64,000 bases of DNA from Novosphingobium kaempferiae (lineage in GTDB: Bacteria; Pseudomonadota; Alphaproteobacteria; Sphingomonadales; Sphingomonadaceae). The translations under genes and the position numbers were made by a program. Where the stretch lies: NCBI RefSeq assembly GCF_021227995.1, contig NZ_CP089301.1, forward strand, positions 4,464,001-4,528,000, read 5' to 3'. Of this stretch, positions 1-7,457 are shown in pieces. Every line of letters starts with the position of its first letter. Within the stretch, counting starts at the first letter, position 1. The notes below the pieces were generated by a model. It saw only the letters and a program-made list of their open reading frames with translations. It ran no database searches and was not told the DNA's origin.

Positions 1-21
1 TTTTTGACATGACGCAATTAT

Positions 22-477
22 ATGGGGCAGCGCATGCCAGCACCCCATCGTCCCGAGATCATCCTCACCGAAGTCCAGAAGCGGATCATCCTCCAGTTGC
101 GCATCGCGGGGCCTACCCCTCGCGTGCATCTGGCATCCATGCTGCGGATGAACACCGCATCGATGACCCGCATGACCCAGCAACTGGTGGCGATGGGCAT
201 GCTGGAGGAGTTGGGCGCATCCGACGCCTCGGCACGCGGGCGCCCCACTGTGCCGCTGGCGATCGCCGGGCGCGGCGGATGGTCCGCAGGCGCGACGGTC
301 CATCCGGGGTGGCTGGAACTCGTCGTCATCGATTTCGCTGGTCAGCCAGTCTTCCATGACTCGATCCCGTTCGACGATCCCGACCCTCGCTACATTGAAC
401 CACAGCATGCCCTGAGCGAGGCGCTAAAATCTGGGCGCTGTCCCACTTATAGTGACGGGCAGTCCTTATGGGACTGA
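22..477 (+). pseudogene. Truncated ROK-family transcriptional regulator (N-terminal part only)
   Basis: The first 120 or so residues look like the start of a sphingomonad ROK regulator: a winged-helix DNA-binding part of the MarR/ROK type (residues 10-65, with TEVQKRIILQLRIAGPTPR), then the beginning of the sugar-kinase-like domain (GWSAGATVHPGWLELVVIDFAG). A complete ROK regulator is about 380-400 residues, but this frame loses family character after DDPDPR and stops at 151 residues. The last 30 residues read like random sequence, so the 3' part was probably lost by deletion or rearrangement near 390-430. The ATG at 22 is used; the true start could lie before the window. Any remaining DNA-binding function is speculative. 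Confidence 0.6.
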
Positions 478-964
478 CGCACGTTCCCCAATCTCGTGCA
501 GGAGTCTGGCACCTCGGTGTCGCACCAGCCATCGAAGCGAAGTGATTGCCGAGAGCGGTGTGATTGCGCTCTACGTCAGTTGCGCGACACCGAGTGTTGT
601 CAAGTTCGGCAATGCCGGACGGCCGCTTCATTGCTGAAGACACACGTCAAAGGCGAGATCTCGGAGCGACAGCATTTGTTCGCGAGCTGCCGGGATAGCA
701 GGCGGACCGCACTTGGGGATCGATAATTGGCGACTCAACGGTAAGAACGGGTCGGTCGGTTTCCACCTCCAATGACGTTCGCTGAGGCAGGCTAGTAGCC
801 TTGCGCCGAAACGCGATGTGGGACTCTATACGGGCACCGGATTGGCTACTTCAATCGCATCGCGCTAAGCTGCCGCGCCTAACAAGACAGCCACGATCAT
901 AACTTCGCTTTGCAGAAGGTTCAGCAGCTCGTCTAAAGGCCGAGCGTCTGGATTTTGAGTTACC
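478..964. other. Non-coding stretch downstream of the truncated regulator
   Basis: These 487 bases carry only short unconvincing reading frames with no recognisable motif and no good ribosome binding site. The stretch probably holds remnants left by the event that truncated the regulator upstream, plus the promoter of rlmJ near its right end. I see no terminal inverted repeats or transposase motif that would name an insertion sequence. Confidence 0.5.
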
Positions 965-1795
965 ATGAATTATCGCCATTCCTTCCACGCCGGCAACAGC
1001 GCCGATGTCGTCAAGCACAGCCTCCTGATCGCGCTGGTGCGCGCGTTGCAGCACAAGCCGGGCGCGCTCACCCTGATCGACACTCATGCCGGCTGCGGGC
1101 TGTACGACCTTGGCGGCGACGACGCGCAACGCACCGGCGAGGCCACACAGGGCGTGATGCGGGCCTTTGCCGACACGAACCCCTTGCTGCACGACTACCG
1201 CGCCGCCGTGCAGGCGGTGAATACCGGAGACGAACCCCGCCTGTACCCTGGCTCGCCGCAGTTCCTGGCGCAGCTCCTGCGCCAGCAGGACGCCCTGATC
1301 CTTAACGAAAAGCACCCGGCCGATGCCGCTACCCTGCGTGTCGCGATGCGGGGCACCGGCGCGGCCATACATGAACGCGACGCCTACGAACTCTGGCTGG
1401 CGATGGTGCCGCCCCGGACGCCTCGCGGCGTGGTCGTGGTCGACCCGCCCTATGAACAGACGGACGAGCGCGCGCGCATCACCGCCACCCTCGCCGCCGC
1501 CCACCGCAAATGGGCGCATGGCGTGACGGTGATCTGGTATCCGTTGAAGGACAGCGCCACGCACCAGCGGTGGAAGGCGCAGCTCCGCAAGCTCGGCATC
1601 CCGAAATTTCTGGTGGTGGAGCACTGGCTGTACGACAGCGAGCAGCCCGGCATCTACAACGGCGCAGGCCTCTTCATCGTCAATCCGCCCTACGCTTTCA
1701 TGCAGGTGCTGCCGCCACTGCTGGAAGCGTCACGCGCGGCGCTGGCGCCCGAAGGGCACGAGGGCGAGATTTTGTGCGGTTGGCTGGACGACTGA
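965..1795 (+). CDS. rlmJ: 23S rRNA (adenine(2030)-N6)-methyltransferase RlmJ
   Basis: The protein is 276 residues, about the family length. It begins with the diagnostic RlmJ N-terminus MNYRHSFHAGN, followed by a SAM-binding loop (DTHAGCG, residues 39-45) and the catalytic N6-adenine methyltransferase motif DPPYE (residues 160-164). RlmJ methylates A2030 of 23S rRNA during ribosome assembly in the cytoplasm. The gene is monocistronic here: an apparently empty remnant lies on the left and a degenerate ORF on the right. The ATG is the first in frame and matches the family start exactly. The assignment is secure on motifs. Confidence 0.95.
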   Translation: MNYRHSFHAGNSADVVKHSLLIALVRALQHKPGALTLIDTHAGCGLYDLGGDDAQRTGEATQGVMRAFADTNPLLHDYRAAVQAVNTGDEPRLYPGSPQFLAQLLRQQDALILNEKHPADAATLRVAMRGTGAAIHERDAYELWLAMVPPRTPRGVVVVDPPYEQTDERARITATLAAAHRKWAHGVTVIWYPLKDSATHQRWKAQLRKLGIPKFLVVEHWLYDSEQPGIYNGAGLFIVNPPYAFMQVLPPLLEASRAALAPEGHEGEILCGWLDD

Positions 1796-1898
1796 GACAA
1801 GCCCCTCTTCCAATATGAGTTTTGCCGAGCCTTCAAGGAACTGAACGCGCATCGGGCCACGCGCACTGATGTGGGGTGGAGGCCTGCCGTCGGCATGC

Positions 1899-2405
1899 TA
1901 AAGGGGGGTCATAGTTCATAAACATGGCCGTGGTGGCACCGTCGAAAGCGATGGGCTCAAATATGACTGGGAGCTCCTTAGCGATCCCCAATTGCCCTCT
2001 TCCGATGGCGGGAAGGGCATGAGGGTTTCCCTGCGTCAGCACGACATGGCGCGGGAAGCGGTGCTGGAATTTCCGGCTCCAAAGCGTTTGCTGAAAGGGT
2101 TGCCGAAAGGGCGATTGCATATCAACGACACGATTGCCTCGCGAGGCGTGCGAGCAGCCTTGTCCGCTGGATGGGATCGACGTCGCGAGGCAAACCTATT
2201 GTATTCATGGTCGATGCCAACGGCGATTAGGCGGTTGCAAATCGTGGGCTCCCGTACCGCAGATATAGAGCAGGCGGTGGTGGAGGGGGAGAAGGCGCGC
2301 CATTCCCCCTCCGTCAGCCGCTTCGCGACTGCCACCTCCCCGAGACAAGCTCGGGGAGGAATTGTGTCGGCCTCGCGACCCGCCCCTCGCGCTTTCTTCC
2401 TATAA
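1899..2405 (+). pseudogene. Degenerate ORF resembling a conserved sphingomonad protein of unknown function
   Basis: From the TAA at about 1896 a frame stays open to 2405. Its first part (KYDWELLSDPQ, then GMRVSLRQHD, EFPAPKRLLKGLPKG, and a region ending in AALSAGWD) reads like a small uncharacterised family I associate with sphingomonads, in which a YxWELL..P opening is followed by a GM.VSVR block and a final A(A/I).AGWDP. There is no ATG in a suitable place (TTG at 1992 is the first usable codon), and the C-terminal third runs through a palindromic repeat at 2276-2361, so the ORF is probably decayed or 3'-altered by that repeat. The family memory is weak and needs a search. Confidence 0.3.
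2276..2361. repeat. Palindromic repeat, family C (GAGACAAGCTCGGGGAGG type)
   Basis: It contains the perfect palindrome CCTCCCCGAG-ACAA-GCTCGGGGAGG type core at its right end and a left part (CCCCTCCGTCAGCCGCTTCG...) that recurs in inverted order at 57342-57472. A bare core copy lies at 29939-29969. It sits about 50 bases before flgI. Confidence 0.75.
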
Positions 2406-2413
2406 GACACACG

Positions 2414-3526
2414 ATGCCCCGGCTTCCGTTCCTCCTCGCGCTTCTCGCCCTGCCAGTGGTCTTCTTGGCGCCCGCCGTGGCGCAGGCCGGCCCGCAGCCG
2501 CGCATCAAGGACATCGTCGACGTCGAGAACGTGCGGACCAACCAGCTGGTCGGCTACGGCCTCGTGGTCGGCCTGCAGGGCACCGGCGACCGCATCCGCA
2601 ACGTCCCCTTCACCGAGGAGACGCTGCAGGCCATGCTGGAGCGCATGGGCGTCAACATTCGCGGCACCCAGATGCTCACCCAGAACGTCGCCGCCGTCAC
2701 CGTCACCGCGACGATGCCGCCATTCGCGCGCGCCGGATCGACGGTGGACGTGCAGGTCTCGGCGCTGGGCGATGCGAGCAGCCTTCAGGGCGGCATCCTG
2801 CTGGTGTCCTCGCTGCGCGCGCTGGACGGCGAGATCTATGCGGTGGCGCAGGGGCCGGTGGCGGTCTCGGGCTTCAAGGCGCAGGGCGCGGGCGCGAAGC
2901 TCAGCCGCGGCGTCATGACGACCGCGCGGATCGCCGGCGGAGCGATCATCGAGCGCGAGGTGGCCTATGACCTGCGTACCGCGCACTCGCTGAAGCTGGC
3001 GCTCAAGAACCCGGACTTCACCACCGCGCGCCAGATCGCCGCGACCGTCAACCGCGAGGCGCCCGGTTCCGCCGAAGTTCTCGATCCCGGCACGGTGGAG
3101 CTGCGTCCATATGGCAGCGGCTCGCTGATCGACCTCGTCACCCGGATCGAGAACCTGCCCGTGGCGGTCGACCAACCCGCGCGGATCGTCATCAACGAAG
3201 CGGCGGGCACCGTGGTCATGGGCGCGGACGTGCGCGTCAGCCCGGTGGCCATCGCGCAGGGCGGGCTCACCATCAGCGTCACCGAGACGCCGGTGGCCTC
3301 GCAGCCCGGGCCGCTCTCGAACGGGACGACGGCGGTGCTGCCGCGTACCCGGATCGAGGCGAACGACGGCAATGGCGCGGCGCTGGCGATGCTGACGAGT
3401 GGCACCTCGCTCCAGACGCTGGTGGGCGGCCTCAATGCGCTGGGCGTCAGCCCGCGCGATCTCATCACCATCCTGCAGGCGCTCAAGACGGCGGGCGCGT
3501 TGCAGGCCGAAATAGCGGTGCAGTAG
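2414..3526 (+). CDS. flgI: Flagellar P-ring protein FlgI
   Basis: The protein is 370 residues, the usual FlgI length. An N-terminal Sec signal peptide (hydrophobic residues 5-22, cleavage after AQA at about 25) is followed by the conserved opening RIKDIVDVENVRTNQLVGYGLVVGL in spirit, and by the C-terminal block ending in ILQALKTAGALQAEI typical of the family. FlgI forms the periplasmic P-ring bushing around the rod of the basal body. No Shine-Dalgarno is visible before this ATG; instead the sequence TTCCTATAAGACACACG lies immediately upstream, so a very short leader is possible. It is followed after 1 base by the rod-binding protein gene, so the two are cotranscribed. Confidence 0.96.
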   Translation: MPRLPFLLALLALPVVFLAPAVAQAGPQPRIKDIVDVENVRTNQLVGYGLVVGLQGTGDRIRNVPFTEETLQAMLERMGVNIRGTQMLTQNVAAVTVTATMPPFARAGSTVDVQVSALGDASSLQGGILLVSSLRALDGEIYAVAQGPVAVSGFKAQGAGAKLSRGVMTTARIAGGAIIEREVAYDLRTAHSLKLALKNPDFTTARQIAATVNREAPGSAEVLDPGTVELRPYGSGSLIDLVTRIENLPVAVDQPARIVINEAAGTVVMGADVRVSPVAIAQGGLTISVTETPVASQPGPLSNGTTAVLPRTRIEANDGNGAALAMLTSGTSLQTLVGGLNALGVSPRDLITILQALKTAGALQAEIAVQ

Positions 3527-3527
3527 G

Positions 3528-3836
3528 ATGAGCGACCCGATCAATACCTATCCCACTTGGCCTGTGCACTCCGGTCAGACGGTGACCCATCAGGACCGCA
3601 GCCCCGCCGCCGTCGCGCGCCAGTTCGAGGGCGTCTTCGCGGGCCAGATCACCAAGATCATGATGGAGACGGTGGAGCAGGACGAGCAGTTCTCCGGCGG
3701 TCACGGCGAGGAGATGTTCCGCGGCATCCTGGCCGAGCAGATCGGCAACTCCATCGCGTCCGGAAAGGGCCTCGGCATCGCGTCGGCGGTCGAGGCGCAG
3801 ATCATCCGCCTGCAGGGAGGCACCGATGGCGAGTGA
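3528..3836 (+). CDS. flgJ: Rod-binding protein, FlgJ N-terminal domain type
   Basis: At 102 residues this matches only the N-terminal rod-binding half of enterobacterial FlgJ. The characteristic segment is AVARQFEGVFAGQITKIMMETV (about residues 25-47), then GGHGEEMFRGILAEQIG. Single-domain FlgJ without the muramidase domain is normal in alphaproteobacteria, where a separate lytic enzyme opens the peptidoglycan. The protein acts in the periplasm as a rod-capping/assembly factor. The start ATG lies one base after the flgI stop, and the 3' end overlaps the next gene by 11 bases, so flgI-flgJ-flgN form one tightly coupled unit. Confidence 0.88.
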   Translation: MSDPINTYPTWPVHSGQTVTHQDRSPAAVARQFEGVFAGQITKIMMETVEQDEQFSGGHGEEMFRGILAEQIGNSIASGKGLGIASAVEAQIIRLQGGTDGE

Positions 3837-4248
3837 AGTCATCGCCATCATGACCTCGCTGTCCTCGGTCATGCGCGAGGAAACCGCACGGCTGGAGATG
3901 CAGGGCCGCGCGCCCGACCTTGCCGAGCTGGCATCGGCCAAGGCCCGCCTCGTCGGCGCGCTGGAGGAGCGGCTGGCCCGCCTCGCGCGGCAGGAGCCGG
4001 GCTGGGCGGACGGCATGGACGCCGAGACGCGCGAGCGTTTTGCCGAGGCGCTGGGCGAACTGCGCGCCGCCTCGATGGTCAACGCCGCCCTGCTGGAGCG
4101 GCATATCGAGCTTTCGGCCGACATCATGTCCGCCATCTCCGCCGAGGCCAAGCGACTGACCGGCAACCGCGCCTATGCCTACGGCGCCAGCGGCGCGCTC
4201 GCGCGGACCGACCTGACCACGCCGATCTCGCTCAACGGCGAGTTCTGA
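3826..4248 (+). CDS. FlgN-like flagellar export chaperone
   Basis: This is a 140-residue, strongly helical cytosolic protein with the heptad-like pattern and length of FlgN chaperones: an N-terminal helix (IAIMTSLSSVMREETARLE), a second block with ALEERLARLARQ, and LRAASMVNAALLERHIELSADIMSAI near the C-terminus. FlgN binds the hook-associated proteins FlgK and FlgL and delivers them to the flagellar export gate. Position directly behind the flgJ-type gene, overlapping it by 11 bases, supports the role. Sequence conservation in this family is low, so the call rests on size, helix pattern and context. Confidence 0.7.
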   Translation: MASEVIAIMTSLSSVMREETARLEMQGRAPDLAELASAKARLVGALEERLARLARQEPGWADGMDAETRERFAEALGELRAASMVNAALLERHIELSADIMSAISAEAKRLTGNRAYAYGASGALARTDLTTPISLNGEF

Positions 4249-4260
4249 GGCGGCGGCGGG

Positions 4261-5130
4261 TCAGCCGAACCCGCTCATCGCGCGCACCCGGTCGATCGAG
4301 GACAGGCTTTCCGCCACCCAGCGGTCGAACGCCTCGATCATGACATCGGGCACCTGCACGCGCGTATCGGGAGGCTCGGGCAGCGTCACGAAGCCGCGCT
4401 CCGCCGCGCCTTTCAGGACATTGCGAACATGCGTGCGCGAGACTCCGCCCTTGCGCGCGGCGTCCGAGTAGAAGCCTGCGGGCGTGCGGTTCTCCGGATC
4501 GTCGCGGATCGCCTGCATGAGCAGCATCTGCACGCGAAAGCCGACCGTCTCCTTCACGAAGTAGTCCATCGGCGGGTTCGCGCTCATGATCTGGTTGGCG
4601 ATGTCCAGCGTCCGCAGCCCGGCCAGCCGGAACGCGCGCTGGAAGGCGGGGTCGTGCTCCGCCGCCGCGCGGTAATCGACCTCGGGCCGCAGGATCGCGA
4701 GCGGGGCGTGGAAGGCGGCGAGCCATTCGCTGTCGGCGGCGATCCCGCGCGGGGTGGCGCGCAGCAGCCGGGCGCGTGCGTCGAGGGGAGAGGGTACCGC
4801 CTCCAGCAGCCCGTCGCGCCGCAGGTTGCCGACGATGTCGGTCAGGCGCCGCCCCGGCGTGATGCTCATGTTGGGGAGCACTTCGTTCAGCACCTGCATC
4901 GCGACGCCGCCCGCAGGATCGTTAGGTTCGCGCAGGGCATCGAGCGAGACGACCAGCATGAAGGTGACGCCGCGTTCGTACTCGACCAGCGGGCGCAGGC
5001 GATGGTCGGCGGCGTAGAGCCCGGCGAGGCCGTCGATCAGGACGGCCTTTGCTTCAGCGAACCGCGCATGGCGGCGCACCTCCTCCACCGACAGGTGCGT
5101 CCCGTCGCTCTGCGTTCTCCAGTCCTGCAT
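4261..5130 (-). CDS. Unknown protein with two winged-helix-like segments
   Basis: I do not recognise a named family for these 289 residues. The protein has no signal peptide or membrane segment and is rich in Arg, Asp and Leu. Two stretches look like winged helices: residues about 90-130 (MSITPGRRLTDIVGNLRRDGLLE) and about 215-255 (GGVSRTHVRNVLKGAAERGFVTL), the second resembling recognition helices of GntR/MarR-like regulators. A cytosolic transcriptional regulator is therefore a reasonable inference. It is convergent with flgN (12 bases between the ends) and transcribed alone. The ATG at 5130 follows a weak purine stretch and is the only long-frame start. Confidence 0.6.
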   Translation of the reverse strand: MQDWRTQSDGTHLSVEEVRRHARFAEAKAVLIDGLAGLYAADHRLRPLVEYERGVTFMLVVSLDALREPNDPAGGVAMQVLNEVLPNMSITPGRRLTDIVGNLRRDGLLEAVPSPLDARARLLRATPRGIAADSEWLAAFHAPLAILRPEVDYRAAAEHDPAFQRAFRLAGLRTLDIANQIMSANPPMDYFVKETVGFRVQMLLMQAIRDDPENRTPAGFYSDAARKGGVSRTHVRNVLKGAAERGFVTLPEPPDTRVQVPDVMIEAFDRWVAESLSSIDRVRAMSGFG

Positions 5131-5247
5131 CCGTTTCTGCCGCCCCGTCCGAAATCGCCCCCTGACGTGCCCGTAAGGGTGTCAGGACTGTCACAGTAAC
5201 GAGGCGAGGCGAATTGTGCAGGGATTTCAGTGCGCATGACCGAAAAT

Positions 5248-5275
5248 GGCTCGGCGACAGTCAAGTCGCCGAGCC
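5248..5275. terminator. Perfect 11-bp hairpin
   Basis: GGCTCGGCGAC and its exact complement flank the loop AGTCAA. On the minus strand it is followed by ATTTTC, a weak T-run. It lies between two minus-strand genes and may act as a second terminator after the gene at 5413-6585. Confidence 0.45.
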
Positions 5276-5292
5276 GAGGTGCAAAAGGCGGC

Positions 5293-5327
5293 AAAAAACC
5301 GTCCGCCCTTCGGGTCGCCCCGGACGG
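5293..5327 (-). terminator. Intrinsic terminator downstream of the two-HTH regulator gene
   Basis: On the minus strand the stem CCGTCCG/CGGACGG, with inner GC pairs, is followed directly by TTTTTT. It lies 86 bases past the stop codon of the gene at 5413-6585. Confidence 0.75.
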
Positions 5328-5412
5328 ATAACCGACTGCGGCCCGGCCGCAATGGAACAATTTCGTGATATTTCCGGAGATTGGACGGAATTGGAGGTTC
5401 CGGCGGCCCGGT

Positions 5413-6585
5413 TTACTCGAATACGGCGGAGAGCACGGCGGCGACGGCAGCCGGGTCCAGCGTGTCGATCGCCACTTCGAGGTCAGGGTTCTCGCTGTAA
5501 CCGAGCATCCGGCCGTGGCGGTCGGCGGTGATCGAGAGCACGCGCAGGCCGCCCTCCGCCACGATCACGGCGAGGCCGCCGGTCGCCGGATAGCGGTCCG
5601 GGTCCACCACCAGCGTCGCGCGTCCGGGCAATCCCGCGCCAAGCGTGGGGCGGCCAAGGCGCAGGCCATAGGCGCGCGGACCGGCACTGCGCGGGGCTTC
5701 CACCACAGCGCCGGTCGGCGTCTGCGCGATCAGCCCGTCGGGCAGCGGGGTGCCGAAGACCGGGAGCAGGCGCACGATTGCACTGTCTGCCGGGATTTCG
5801 ATGGGGGCGTCGGTGGCGGGTGCGTCGGCAACCCTGGAACGCTGCTTCGGAGCAGCCGCAGGTTCGGCAGCCGCAACCGCCGGTCCCGCCAGTTCATCGC
5901 GCAGCGCGGCGATGCGGGCACGGGACTTGGCGAGGCGCGCCTCGGGGTTCGCCACCAGCGGCAGCACGGCATCGAGCGCGCCGCTCGCATTGAGCGCTTC
6001 GACATGCGCGACCAGCGCGGCATCGTCGGGCACGGCGAACAGACGACGCAGGGCGGCGCGGACGTCCTCGTTCCAGCGGTCGAGCGGCTTCAGCGCATTC
6101 TCGATGCGCGAGAGCACGACGGGCGCGATGCCGTATTCCTGTTCAAGCACCGCGATGGTCAGCGCCGGGTCGCCGCCACGCCGGGCGCGCAGGGCGGCGG
6201 CGAGCAGGACCGCGCCGCGTTCCCCCTCGGGATCTGTCGGCAAGTGGCCGTGCAGCGGCTCGGCCCAGGCGGCGATGTCGAAGGCGGGATCGTCCACGTC
6301 GATCAGCAGTTCCTGCGCCTCCACGCCGAGCGCGCGGCCAAGGTCGCGCAGTTCGTCGGCGCGGGCGAAGATCTCCCCCCGCTCGATCTTGGAGAGGCGA
6401 ATATAGGTGATGCCGGGAAGCTTCTCCGACAATTCGAGGAGCGAGCCGATATTGAGTTGCTTGCGGAACTTGCGGATGCGGTTGGGGAAGACGAGCGCGC
6501 GATGGAAATCGATTGCGGACATGCCCGTCTCCATTACTTGCCGCTCACCGGCCCGTTGGTACAATTCGGGCGTCTTCTCGTTCAT
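5413..6585 (-). CDS. Cytosolic regulator with tandem XRE-type helix-turn-helix motifs
   Basis: With the start at 6585 (MNEKTPELYQ; ACGGACAG lies about 10 bases upstream) the protein is 390 residues. An XRE-like HTH at about residues 35-80 (LSEKLPGITYIRLSKIERGE) is followed by a second related unit at about 125-180 (TIAVLEQEYGIAPVVLSRIENALKPL). An Ala/Pro-rich linker follows, and then a C-terminal beta-rich domain (about 270-390) whose layout (GTPLPDGLI, RATLVVDPDRYP, GGLAVIVAEGGLRVL, ADRHGRMLGYS) is reminiscent of the LexA/S24-type fold of CI-like repressors, though no Ser/Lys dyad can be assigned. It probably binds DNA. It lies downstream of flgB on the same strand but is separated by 433 bases, so it likely has its own promoter. 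An extended ATG at 6768 exists, but the extra sequence is low quality. Confidence 0.65.
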   Translation of the reverse strand: MNEKTPELYQRAGERQVMETGMSAIDFHRALVFPNRIRKFRKQLNIGSLLELSEKLPGITYIRLSKIERGEIFARADELRDLGRALGVEAQELLIDVDDPAFDIAAWAEPLHGHLPTDPEGERGAVLLAAALRARRGGDPALTIAVLEQEYGIAPVVLSRIENALKPLDRWNEDVRAALRRLFAVPDDAALVAHVEALNASGALDAVLPLVANPEARLAKSRARIAALRDELAGPAVAAAEPAAAPKQRSRVADAPATDAPIEIPADSAIVRLLPVFGTPLPDGLIAQTPTGAVVEAPRSAGPRAYGLRLGRPTLGAGLPGRATLVVDPDRYPATGGLAVIVAEGGLRVLSITADRHGRMLGYSENPDLEVAIDTLDPAAVAAVLSAVFE

Positions 6586-7018
6586 CGCAAATTCTGTCCG
6601 TTCATGGGATGGACCGGGCTTTTCATGCCTGTCCTTCCCGGTCAATGCGCCCGTTCGAGGCTTATGCCGAATCGGGTCTTTTTCGCGACCGTCGCGTGGC
6701 CGACGACGACTTGGGATGTGCCCCCTAGTCCCCTGCAATATCCTTAAAATTTCACATTTCTTACGCAATCCGGCGGTTGCCCATCCGCAAAACCGGTGGC
6801 CAGATACGCAAAAGCACGGAAAACCGGGCTTTTCGGGTCGCGACCGGAACGGCGGCTGACGTCCGAAACGGATGTGAAAATTCGGGAATTCAACGGCGTA
6901 AAAGACGTCGGCCCCGGATTTCGAGGACTAATCCTTTAACTGCGACGAGGCGAATCGGTTCCGCCGCGCATCGCGCAACCCGTCACGGGCCTGTCAGGAC
7001 AGGGGGCAGGGCGGGGCG
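6586..7018. other. Intergenic region with the promoter of the two-HTH regulator
   Basis: These 433 bases hold no convincing gene. The segment at about 6735-6775 is unusually AT-rich for this genome (CTTAAAATTTCACATTTCTTA) and probably contains regulatory DNA for the minus-strand regulator gene. No intrinsic terminator is visible after flgB. Confidence 0.45.
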
Positions 7019-7444
7019 TCAGCCTTTGCCGACCGCCGTCTTCATCAGCGCCATCTGCTTGCGATAGAGGTTGGTCATCGCCGCATAGTCCTGCTGGACC
7101 TGCCCGAGCGCGAGAAGCTGGTCTTCCAGCGTCACGTTGTTGCCGTCGGGCTTGGTCTCGCTGGTCTCGCTGTCGAGCACCACCCGGCCGCCGCCCTGCG
7201 GAGCCTTCGCGCCGAGGGCCGCCATGCCGCTGGACAGCGCCACCTGAGGGCGGGCGACGTGCGGTGCGCCGCCGGCTCCGAGCTGCCCTTCGACGAGCGC
7301 CGAGAAGTCCGGCGCCTCGACCGTGCGGGCCTTGTAGCCCGGCGTCTCGCCATTGGCGATGTTCTCGGCGATCACGCGCTGGTGCTCGGCCATGCCCTTC
7401 ATGGCGCGGCCCATGCCGTCGAAGATCGGGGGGAGGGAGGACAT
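7019..7444 (-). CDS. flgB: Flagellar basal-body rod protein FlgB
   Basis: The protein is 141 residues with the proximal-rod signature EHQRVIAENIANGETPGYKA at residues 20-39 and the C-terminal helix LYRKQMALMKTAVGKG. FlgB is a periplasmic proximal rod subunit exported through the flagellar type III apparatus, so it carries no Sec signal. A good ribosome binding site (AAGGA) precedes the ATG. It follows the large propeller protein gene by 13 bases and is surely cotranscribed with it. Its usual partner flgC does not follow; the next gene on this strand is a regulator, so the rod genes are split in this genome. Confidence 0.93.
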   Translation of the reverse strand: MSSLPPIFDGMGRAMKGMAEHQRVIAENIANGETPGYKARTVEAPDFSALVEGQLGAGGAPHVARPQVALSSGMAALGAKAPQGGGRVVLDSETSETKPDGNNVTLEDQLLALGQVQQDYAAMTNLYRKQMALMKTAVGKG

Positions 7445-7457
7445 CGTCAGTTCCTTC

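Noticed and set aside
430..650. Transposase remnant in the scar after the truncated ROK gene
   Set aside because: Short frames on both strands were read, but no catalytic motif or terminal repeats could be supported.
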